Shown: piece after piece, positions 1 to 5,183 of the stretch
Numbering within the stretch: the stretch's first letter is position 1
Layout of the letters: every line of letters starts with the position of its first letter
Source of the DNA: an uncultured Eubacteriales bacterium
Lineage (GTDB): Bacteria > Bacillota > Clostridia > Lachnospirales > Anaerotignaceae
Direction of reading: 5' to 3'
Length of the DNA stretch: 5,526 bases
NCBI GenBank assembly: GCA_900548595.1
Contig: URLB01000127.1
Span: 1-5,526, forward strand
Notes under the pieces: generated by a model
Databases searched by the model: none
Seen by the model: the letters and a program-made list of their open reading frames with translations, nothing else
Told to the model about the DNA's origin: nothing
Translations under genes and position numbers: made by a program

Positions 1-220
1 CCCCCGCCGCACCGGCAACGGCACACGGTATCGGTCCATAAAGCATTCCGCATACGGCTAACGCCAAATCGGCAAAGCCGATCTCCCATGTGGTGCCTAA
101 ATTAATTGTAAAGAACGATAATATTGTGTATAGCGCGACCAGCATTGCCACGCCCGTCAATGTTTTGGGGCTGCTAAGTTTTTCACCTTTCAGTTTATCT
201 TTCAAGCCAATTTCCTTCAT
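1..220 (-). CDS. ECF transporter S component, possibly folate type (N-terminal part; continues past window edge)
   Basis: The first 73 residues of a membrane protein are visible; the rest lies beyond base 1. After a short basic N-terminus (MKEIGLKDKLKGEK) comes a first hydrophobic helix (about residues 22-40). A segment reading IGFADLALAVCGMLYGPIP and then a small-residue stretch AVAGAAG follow. This layout (helix, short loop, 'GF..L.la..G.l.GP..ga..g..gd') is typical of the substrate-binding S components of energy-coupling factor vitamin importers, and is closest in my reading to the FolT-like family. These proteins bind a vitamin in the membrane and work with the EcfT/EcfA module. The substrate is an inference and could be another vitamin. 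The start at 220 is preceded by GGAAAGGAAA on the minus strand, a fair ribosome binding site. The frame stays open upstream to an ATG at 364, so a longer start cannot be excluded. No stop codon is visible because the gene is cut. Confidence 0.72.
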   Translation of the reverse strand, partial: MKEIGLKDKLKGEKLSSPKTLTGVAMLVALYTILSFFTINLGTTWEIGFADLALAVCGMLYGPIPCAVAGAAG

Positions 221-370
221 GACGTTTCCTTTCCGCAATATAAATTTGCATTTAATATTTAATTTTTTCTTATATGTAAAAAAGTCTCCGGATATTAAAA
301 TACAACAAAACCTTCCGTTTGCCGCCGACATAAAAATATTCGCCAAACAGTCTGCTTCGGTCATACCAAC

Positions 371-431
371 TTTTCGGAATTATAGTTTTATAAATGCGCC
401 CCCTTTTTATCGTTTTATACAATTCCGAAAA
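371..431. repeat. Perfect 11-bp inverted repeat enclosing two 12-bp direct repeats
   Basis: TTTTCGGAATT at 371-381 is the exact reverse complement of AATTCCGAAAA at 421-431, with 39 bases between the arms. Between and touching the arms, TATAGTTTTATA (381-392) and TATCGTTTTATA (408-419) are direct repeats with one mismatch, 27 bases apart. The inner part carries a C-rich/G-rich block (GCGCCCCC on the plus strand). The combination could be a hairpin in the leader RNA or a pair of protein-binding sites. The arms are seen directly; any function is inference. Confidence 0.6.
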
Positions 432-555
432 TATCCGCGCAAAACCTTATGCAAATAAACAAAGCCGCAAAGCCACGCTGCCGTGCGTATTTTTGCCGCT
501 GTTTTCATCGTATAATTAGAATTTAACACAGTTATACCGTCATGTAAAGTTCATT

Positions 556-583
556 ATTTTATACTTTGCGATTTTTTGTTCAA
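556..583 (-). promoter_or_regulatory. Possible sigma-A promoter for the ECF gene
   Basis: On the minus strand TTGAAC (583-578) is followed after 16 bases by TAAAAT (561-556). This is a fair match to TTGACA/TATAAT. If used, it would give an untranslated leader of more than 300 bases before the ECF start codon, which would contain all the inverted repeats of this region. The area is AT-rich, so chance matches are likely. Confidence 0.3.
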
Positions 584-601
584 CATTCGGTTACAAAGAA
601 T

Positions 602-636
602 AAAAAAGGGGTCGGAAACTAAATTCCGACCTCTTT
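602..636 (-). terminator. Rho-independent terminator of the sigma-54 activator gene
   Basis: On the minus strand the arm AAAGAGGTCGGAA (636-624) pairs with TTCCGACCCCTTT (617-605) through 13 pairs including one G-T, around a 6-base loop. The sequence then runs straight into a T tract (607-602). It starts at the stop codon of the activator gene and should separate that gene from the ECF gene. The plus-strand copy lacks a good T tract (CTCTTTCAGCTTTTATTT), so it is weaker in that direction. Confidence 0.92.
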
Positions 637-2048
637 CAGCTTTTATTTATATATCTTTCTTTGTTTAAGTCTATTTCGTACTTAGCTATTTTTTTATAAA
701 GCAGGCTTTTGTGTATGCCCAGCTCTGCGGCGGCATTTTTGCAGTTCCAGCCGTTTCTTCTGAGTTCCTCCATAATAATATTTTTTTCATACTCGTCCAT
801 AAGTACCGAAAGCCTTTTATTTTCGGCAGCCGACGCCGTATCGGATATTTTATGGCTGGCAACTATTTTCGACGGAAGATCCACCGTTCTTATCTTATAA
901 GAATCACATGTTGCATAGGCGCTCTTTATGACGTTGTCCAGCTCCCTTATATTACCCGGCCATGAATAACTCTCGAAACAGTCTATTACTTCCTTGGACA
1001 TTATTATATTTGTCTTGTACTCGTTATTCAGCCTGTTTAAAAAATATCTGGCAAGAACGGGTATATCCCCGATCCTCTTTCTAAGGGGCGGCATTTCTAT
1101 ATTTATTACATTGAGCCTGTAATAGAGGTCTTCCCTGAACTGGCCGTTTTCTATCATTTCCTCGAGATTTTTTCTTGTTGCGGCTACTATTCTTATATCT
1201 ACCGGTATGCTTTTATAGCCGCCTATTTTTTCTATTTCGTTTTCCTGCAAAACCCTCAGCAGTTTTGCCTGCATACTCAGCGGCATATCGCCTATTTCGT
1301 CAAGGAAAAGCGTTCCCTCGTCGGCAAGCTCTATCTTTCCTTTTTTGCCGCCCTTTTTCGCTCCCGTAAAAGAGCCTTCCTCATATCCGAAAAGTTCCGA
1401 CTCCAGCAGCTCGCCGGGTATGGCGGCGCAGTTTATGCTTACCATGGGCTTGTCTTTTCTGTCTCCGCTGTTATGGATTGCGTTGGCGAAAACCTCCTTA
1501 CCCGTTCCCGTCTCTCCCGTAAGAAGTACGGGGAACGATGTTCTTGCGGCTTTTAATCCCTGTTTTTTTACTTCTCTGAAAACCTCGCTGTCACCCAACG
1601 CCTTATCGAAATACGAACCGCTGTTTTTTAAATACTCGTCTTTATAATATTCCAGCTCCTTATATTTTTTCATAAGCTTCTGTGCGGAATCCATAGTTTG
1701 CAGCCTGAATTTTACCTGAGCCAATGCGCCGACCGTCTCCCCGTTTTCATCGCACACGCCCGAACGGTTGACTATGACAAGGGCGTCCTCCGTAAAGCCT
1801 GTGTCTTCGCCTATCCTTATGACCATTCCCTCTTCGCTTTCCTTAGATTTAAGAAGGTTAAGCAGGTTTGTTGTCTCTATTACCTCGGTAATGTCCTTTC
1901 CTATGGCTTCGCTGCGGGAAGTTTTTAAAAACGAGCAGTACTGTTCGTTTATCTCCGCAACCTTTCCGTCTTTATCTATTATGACAAAACCGTCGTCTGT
2001 TATTTCCAACAGCTTTTTAAATATATATGTGTAATCCCTTTCATTCAT
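636..2048 (-). CDS. PAS-domain sigma-54-dependent transcriptional activator (Fis-type HTH)
   Basis: A 470-residue activator of sigma-54 RNA polymerase. An N-terminal PAS domain (about residues 8-118, containing DGFVIIDKDGKVAEINEQYC) probably senses a small molecule or redox signal. A short charged linker (about 120-140) leads to the AAA+ domain (about 148-375). Visible motifs are Walker A GETGTGKE (178-185), the sigma-54 contact loop as GSFTGA (225-230, Ser in place of the usual Ala of GAFTGA), Walker B GTLFLDEIGD (245-254), the arginine-finger region REDLYYRL (305-312) and sensor II WPGNIREL (363-370). A Fis-family helix-turn-helix (about 432-455, NAAAELGIHKSLLYKKI) ends the protein. There is no response-regulator receiver domain, so it is not a classical two-component partner. 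The start is supported by GGGAGAG upstream. The gene stands alone between a promoter and a terminator, so its targets cannot be read from an operon. The ECF gene downstream is one candidate, but no convincing -24/-12 promoter was found. The specific signal is unknown. Confidence 0.95.
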   Translation of the reverse strand: MNERDYTYIFKKLLEITDDGFVIIDKDGKVAEINEQYCSFLKTSRSEAIGKDITEVIETTNLLNLLKSKESEEGMVIRIGEDTGFTEDALVIVNRSGVCDENGETVGALAQVKFRLQTMDSAQKLMKKYKELEYYKDEYLKNSGSYFDKALGDSEVFREVKKQGLKAARTSFPVLLTGETGTGKEVFANAIHNSGDRKDKPMVSINCAAIPGELLESELFGYEEGSFTGAKKGGKKGKIELADEGTLFLDEIGDMPLSMQAKLLRVLQENEIEKIGGYKSIPVDIRIVAATRKNLEEMIENGQFREDLYYRLNVINIEMPPLRKRIGDIPVLARYFLNRLNNEYKTNIIMSKEVIDCFESYSWPGNIRELDNVIKSAYATCDSYKIRTVDLPSKIVASHKISDTASAAENKRLSVLMDEYEKNIIMEELRRNGWNCKNAAAELGIHKSLLYKKIAKYEIDLNKERYINKS

Positions 2049-2080
2049 CAGGTATCTCTCCCAAAGATAAGTTTGTATAC

Positions 2081-2110
2081 ATTATATATTATTTTGCGCT
2101 TCATTTGCAA
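2081..2110 (-). promoter_or_regulatory. Likely sigma-A promoter of the sigma-54 activator gene
   Basis: On the minus strand TTGCAA (2110-2105) is followed after 18 bases by TATAAT (2086-2081), a perfect -10 box. The start codon lies about 30 bases further on, leaving room for a short leader with the ribosome binding site GGGAGAG. The -35 box overlaps the T-rich tail of the preceding terminator. Confidence 0.6.
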
Positions 2111-2141
2111 ATTAAAATACGGCGTAGCATACGCAACGCCG
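2109..2141 (-). terminator. Probable terminator of the lipoprotein gene
   Basis: On the minus strand CGGCGT (2141-2136) pairs with ACGCCG (2125-2120) around a 10-base loop that can close two more GC pairs. TATTTTAATTT follows. The stem is short but GC-rich, and lies about 30 bases after the stop codon of the lipoprotein gene. The plus-strand copy is also followed by T-rich sequence (CTTTATTTTATAG), but there is no plus-strand gene for it to serve. Confidence 0.6.
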
Positions 2142-2171
2142 CTTTATTTTATAGTTTTATATTTTCCCGAA

Positions 2172-2903
2172 TTATATCATTCCGGTTATGGACTGCTTAT
2201 TCTCAACGGAATATCCGTATCCGAATATGAGCATATCGTCCTCGTCCGAACCGAGCGGAGTATTGCTGAATGAAGTTATGCCCTTTGATTTTGTATAGGT
2301 TCTTTCCTCAGTATACTTTCCGTCTCTGTATCCGTCGGCTTCCGCTTCCAATACGGTTTTAAAGCTGTCGTCGGTTACTTCCGTTATTGTGGTAACGGCT
2401 GTAACGGTTTTTCCGTCCAGTTTAACTTCCTGCTCCCAGCTTTCGCCTTCCTCGATTTTACCCGAAAGCACTATCTGGTCGGCTATTCTGGAATACACGT
2501 TGTTTTCGCTTTCAGCCATATAATCGTCGTTATCCACATGTTCTTTTACAGTATTTCCCGAAACCGTATATGTTACTTCAAAGGTTCTTTCATCGTCCCT
2601 GTCTTCATAGCTGCCACGACCGTCGTTCATAGCTCCGTCATACTTATATACGACTGCCAAACCCTCCTGTTCTTTCTCGTCGAACCTTACTTCCAAACCC
2701 GCTTCCGCATAACCGTTATAGCTGCGGTACATGTCGTCCGTCGGAAAATAATCCTCTACGGCTTTTGCAAATTCCGTATCCTCCGTGCCCTGCTGTGCGC
2801 TTTGTTCCTCATTATTATTACCCTGTCCGTTACTTGACGGCGTACATCCGAAAAGTGAAAAAGCGGTAACCGCGCATACCGCAATATATAAAATTTTTTT
2901 CAT
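2172..2903 (-). CDS. Secreted acidic lipoprotein of unknown function
   Basis: A 243-residue protein with a lipoprotein signal peptide: basic MKK, a hydrophobic stretch (about 4-18) and a lipobox-like SLFGC with Cys20 as the lipidated residue (Phe at -2 is unusual). A flexible Asn/Gln/Ser/Glu-rich linker (about 21-42) follows. The mature part is rich in Asp and Glu. It has the look of extracytoplasmic clostridial proteins that carry a '(L)KVG(T)SW' turn and a 'Y.KGIG' strand: here KIEEGESWE (149-157) and TYTKSKGITSF (202-212). That resemblance is from memory and is not a function. I recognise no catalytic motif. It should be anchored to the outer face of the membrane. The start is fixed by AGGAGGT seven bases upstream. 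It lies 85 bases after the sipL-like gene with no terminator seen between them, but has its own likely promoter, so it may be transcribed both alone and by read-through. A hairpin follows its stop codon. Confidence 0.88.
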   Translation of the reverse strand: MKKILYIAVCAVTAFSLFGCTPSSNGQGNNNEEQSAQQGTEDTEFAKAVEDYFPTDDMYRSYNGYAEAGLEVRFDEKEQEGLAVVYKYDGAMNDGRGSYEDRDDERTFEVTYTVSGNTVKEHVDNDDYMAESENNVYSRIADQIVLSGKIEEGESWEQEVKLDGKTVTAVTTITEVTDDSFKTVLEAEADGYRDGKYTEERTYTKSKGITSFSNTPLGSDEDDMLIFGYGYSVENKQSITGMI

Positions 2904-2939
2904 AAAAATTACCTCCTAACCGCATTTTATCTTATGTAC

Positions 2940-2968
2940 ATTATATACTTAATCTTCCATCAGCACAA
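2940..2968 (-). promoter_or_regulatory. Likely promoter of the lipoprotein gene
   Basis: On the minus strand a perfect -10 TATAAT (2945-2940) is preceded after exactly 17 bases by TTGTGC (2968-2963), a weak -35 that keeps only TTG. The -10 sits in TATATAATGTA, an 11-base string also present at the promoter of the sigma-54 activator gene. It lies in the 85-base gap after the sipL-like gene, in front of AGGAGGT. Confidence 0.5.
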
Positions 2969-2988
2969 CAGAGCCGCCTTTAATATAG

Positions 2989-4554
2989 TCATACAAATTT
3001 CTTAAGTATAAGAAATCTCTGTCCCGGATAAATTACATCGGGGTCTTCTATTTTATTTTTGTTAAGCTCCAATATATCGTTTATGGTAGTATGATATTTT
3101 TTCGCTATACTCCAAAGGCTGTCTCCCTTTTTGACCGTATATATTACCGCTCCGCCCTTTACGGGAATATCCTCGGCATCATCGCTTTCCTTTATGTCGG
3201 ATATGATTTCCCGACTTTTATTTTCGCATACTACCGCGTCGAAACTGAGCGTTATACGTATTTCCGCCTCTCTGTCGGAAAGGATACTGAACGCTATATC
3301 CTCTATTTCCGTAACAACGTCCGCTGTCATGCCTTCTTTTACTCCCTTTATCTCTATGACCTGTGAAAAGGGTACGGACGTCTGCGCAATATTAAGCGGC
3401 ATATTGTCGTCCTTGGCTATATACATAAGTTTCATATCGGCTGTGCCTTCCGCCGTTATAATGTTATCTTCCACGGTTACGTTTCCGTTCCTCATATTTC
3501 CCCACGCTTTTACTATCTGCATCATTTCGGGCTGTGAAGAATCTGCCGTAACCGTTCCCCTGTATATGCCCTGCGCCCTGTTTCTTCCGAAAAGCTCGGT
3601 ATAATCGACGTTTTTCCTTGTTATTTCCAACGGTGCCGCCAATGAATATGCGTCCTCCAAAAGAGTCTGAGTATTTTGTCCAAATACTTTGATAACCGCC
3701 GTTATTAATATGTTTATGTCAACCGCTCTCGGGTCGCCGCTTATGTCCCCTTCTATTTCAGCCGATGTAACAAAAGGTTTCAGCCTGACCATACAGAACG
3801 GGTCGCCCATGGGAACGTCGGCGCTTATATCAAAGGGAACCGTAAATTCCGCAGACTGGGCAACGGGCTTTTCGTCGGCGCTTATATACATGATGTTTAT
3901 CCGCAAATCGCCGTTAATATGTGCTGTTCCGTCCGACACCCTGACCTCTCTTCGGCATATATCCGCAGTTGTTTCCAATATTTCCGCTATATCGGGTTTA
4001 CCTGCCGGAATGTTTAGGGTTTCCCTTATGTTGAATTCCTCCGTAATCCTTTCCCTTATGTCCCCCGTATTTATTATGCCTGTCTTACTCTGTAAATAAT
4101 CGTCTCCGCCGACGGTTTTTACCGCTTCGGTTTCTACGCCGTTGCTCCATGACGGCTTTATGCCCGTAACCGCTTTTACGTTTATTTTTCTGTCGTTTAC
4201 AAGCCTGTAGTCCGTATGTATTATCTCCGCCGTTATGTCCGCGTCGCTGTTTTCGTCGGTATCGTCTGTCATTATATAATCCTCTATGGGAAACTCCGCT
4301 TTCATAAAGCTGACGGGACTGTCGGTTTTTTTACCGTAATACAAAACGGAAACGGCTATTCTTCCGGAAAAGCCTATTCTTCCCTGCTCTGCCTTTACTT
4401 TGTCTATTATAACGTCCTCGTCCGCCTTAAGTATCTGATATATATCGGGGTTTATATCGGGGACTATCATGTCTCCCTCTGTCAATATCTGCACGCCGTC
4501 CCCTTTTCCCCTGCTGATAAATTTGATTTTCTCCGTTGCCGCTTCCAATGACAT
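2989..4554 (-). CDS. sipL: SipL-like spore morphogenesis protein (three DUF3794-type repeats and C-terminal LysM)
   Basis: A 521-residue soluble protein with no signal peptide or membrane helix, so it should stay in the cytoplasm of the mother cell. Three related modules can be read from repeated landmarks: VPDINPDIYQIL (31-42), IPAGKPDIAEIL (182-193) and SSQPEMMQIV (339-348). Each is followed about 25-30 residues later by a beta strand ending in LYY, IMYI or LMYI (71-73, 221-224, 376-379). A canonical LysM domain closes the protein (about 471-516: YTVKKGDSLWSIAKKY, then DVIYPGQRFLIL). This architecture is that of SipL of Clostridioides difficile, whose LysM binds the coat ATPase SpoIVA and links the coat to the forespore surface; it is the clostridial counterpart of SpoVID. 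A LysM domain on an unexported protein agrees with protein binding rather than cell-wall binding. The start is supported by AGGGAGGT. It follows signal peptidase I by 64 bases with no T-tailed terminator between, so the two may be cotranscribed. I saw no convincing SigE or SigK promoter. Confidence 0.88.
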   Translation of the reverse strand: MSLEAATEKIKFISRGKGDGVQILTEGDMIVPDINPDIYQILKADEDVIIDKVKAEQGRIGFSGRIAVSVLYYGKKTDSPVSFMKAEFPIEDYIMTDDTDENSDADITAEIIHTDYRLVNDRKINVKAVTGIKPSWSNGVETEAVKTVGGDDYLQSKTGIINTGDIRERITEEFNIRETLNIPAGKPDIAEILETTADICRREVRVSDGTAHINGDLRINIMYISADEKPVAQSAEFTVPFDISADVPMGDPFCMVRLKPFVTSAEIEGDISGDPRAVDINILITAVIKVFGQNTQTLLEDAYSLAAPLEITRKNVDYTELFGRNRAQGIYRGTVTADSSQPEMMQIVKAWGNMRNGNVTVEDNIITAEGTADMKLMYIAKDDNMPLNIAQTSVPFSQVIEIKGVKEGMTADVVTEIEDIAFSILSDREAEIRITLSFDAVVCENKSREIISDIKESDDAEDIPVKGGAVIYTVKKGDSLWSIAKKYHTTINDILELNKNKIEDPDVIYPGQRFLILKKFV

Positions 4555-4577
4555 AAAAATAACCTCCCTGGTGTATT

Positions 4578-4617
4578 CTATATATAAATATAGTCATCGG
4601 AAGGTTTTTTATGACTG
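4578..4617 (-). repeat. Two overlapping weak hairpins between lepB and sipL
   Basis: CTATAT (4578-4583) pairs with ATATAG (4588-4593) around a 4-base loop. TAGTCAT (4591-4597) pairs with ATGACTG (4611-4617, one T-G pair) around a 13-base loop. The two stems share bases 4591-4593, so they cannot form together. Neither is followed by a T run, so they are not terminators. Both are AT-rich and may be chance. Confidence 0.25.
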
Positions 4618-4618
4618 A

Positions 4619-5128
4619 CTAGCCGAATATTGTTATTTTATTAAACGGAAAATATCTCAACAGCACCTTTCCGTAAATATCGTCTTTCTTTACCGTACCG
4701 AAGCGTCTGCTGTCTATGCTTTTTTCTCTGTTATCTCCCATTACAAAAACGCAGTCCGTCGGCACAGACATATAAACATATCCGTCGGTACGGCCCTGTA
4801 TATAATCCTCATGGATAAGCTTGCCGTTTACATATACGTTTCCGTTCTTTATATGAACCGTATCGCCTCCGACTGCTATTATCCTTTTTATCATGTTTTC
4901 CTTATAGTCGTCCAAGTCAAACACCACAAGATCACCTCTGCCGTACATATCGACAAACGCCGCAAACCTGCATATGGCAACCCTATCGTTGTCGTTTACG
5001 GAAGGACACATGGATACACCCTCTACTTTTGTCGGCCAAAGGAAAACAAACATTATCAAAAGAATGACTGCCGCGTCAATGACAGCCCGCAGCCATTCTT
5101 TAGCCTTTCCTTTATTTTTGCTGCGCAT
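4619..5128 (-). CDS. lepB: Signal peptidase I
   Basis: Membrane serine protease that removes signal peptides from exported proteins. The chosen form has 169 residues, normal for the short Gram-positive type. In this numbering, a basic N-terminus (MRSKNKGKAKEW) is followed by one membrane helix (about 16-32). Then come box B VEGVSMCPS with catalytic Ser39, box D MIKRIIAVGGD with catalytic Lys81, and box E GDNREKSIDSRRFG from residue 131. The rest of the protein faces outward. The frame stays open upstream to GTG 5182, but AGGAGAAC six bases before ATG 5128 is a clear ribosome binding site, and the extra 18 residues would be encoded by a terminator hairpin; I therefore take 5128. A start at 5182 or 5176 cannot be fully excluded. 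It lies 55 bases after the YbbR gene and 64 before the sipL-like gene. It resembles the general-purpose SipS/LepB type, not the SipW type, since the Lys of the Ser-Lys dyad is present. Confidence 0.93.
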   Translation of the reverse strand: MRSKNKGKAKEWLRAVIDAAVILLIMFVFLWPTKVEGVSMCPSVNDNDRVAICRFAAFVDMYGRGDLVVFDLDDYKENMIKRIIAVGGDTVHIKNGNVYVNGKLIHEDYIQGRTDGYVYMSVPTDCVFVMGDNREKSIDSRRFGTVKKDDIYGKVLLRYFPFNKITIFG

Positions 5129-5131
5129 ATT

Positions 5132-5139
5132 GTTCTCCT
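5132..5139 (-). promoter_or_regulatory. Ribosome binding site that sets the lepB start
   Basis: On the minus strand AGGAGAAC sits directly upstream of ATG 5128, with six bases between AGGAG and the start codon. It supports the 169-residue form over the longer open frame starting at GTG 5182, which has only AGGG close upstream. Confidence 0.8.
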
Positions 5140-5143
5140 TTAT

Positions 5144-5174
5144 AAAAAGGGAAGACCGATATATCAGCCTTCCC
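5144..5174 (-). terminator. Intrinsic terminator between the YbbR gene and lepB
   Basis: On the minus strand bases 5174-5149 fold back on themselves as an 11-bp stem starting GGGAAG and ending CTTCCC, with two G-T pairs and a 4-base loop TATA. Five T residues (5148-5144) follow at once. It lies 9 bases after the YbbR stop codon and just before the lepB ribosome binding site. It should end most transcripts from the YbbR operon, unless it acts as an attenuator with partial read-through into lepB. Confidence 0.85.
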
Positions 5175-5183
5175 ATATACACC

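Larger units (their letters stand above)
221..601 (-). other. Gene-free leader/intergenic region upstream of the ECF gene, with several inverted repeats
   Basis: This stretch lies between the terminator of the sigma-54 activator and the ECF start codon. I see no convincing gene on either strand. On the minus strand it can form: an outer 8-bp stem CGGATATT/AATATCCG (437-430 with 296-289); inside it a perfect 11-bp stem (431-421 with 381-371, sharing two bases with the outer stem); and a 10-bp hairpin with one mismatch and one G-U pair (350-341 with 324-315, 16-base loop). A run of six T follows shortly after the outer stem, but with a 5-base gap, so it is not a standard terminator. I checked for signatures of the THF, FMN, TPP, cobalamin, preQ1 and T-box elements and found none. 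The structure is suggestive of a cis-acting leader RNA, but the 8-bp stem alone could arise by chance. Confidence 0.35.

Noticed and set aside
90..458. Open plus-strand frame of 122 codons opposite the ECF start and leader
   Set aside because: It runs antisense over the N-terminus of a recognisable transporter gene and through inverted repeats. It has no ribosome binding site or recognisable domain, and its Phe/Ser/Ile-rich composition is typical of an antisense shadow.
441..474. Possible sigma-54 promoter on the minus strand around TTTGCATAA
   Set aside because: The nearest GG lies 12 bases before the GC instead of 10, so the -24/-12 spacing is wrong.
432..500. Plus-strand string resembling a c-di-GMP-I riboswitch (CAAAACC, a GCAA-loop hairpin, then CGCAAAGCCACG)
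   Set aside because: The GG partner of the first stem is missing, the second stem with its receptor is not seen, and no plus-strand gene lies downstream to be controlled.
2538..2837. Plus-strand frames of up to 157 codons opposite the lipoprotein, SipL and signal peptidase genes
   Set aside because: They lie wholly antisense to well-supported genes and show no domain or ribosome binding site.
2946..2998. Alternative-frame tail after the sipL-like gene reading YDYIKGGSVVLMED and stop, as if the gene had a frameshift
   Set aside because: The LysM domain is complete and ends normally in the main frame. The tail is only about 20 codons after a stop in its own frame and has no start or ribosome binding site.
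5129..5182. N-terminal extension of signal peptidase I from GTG 5182
   Set aside because: The added residues are encoded by a terminator hairpin and do not match the family. A clear ribosome binding site precedes ATG 5128.
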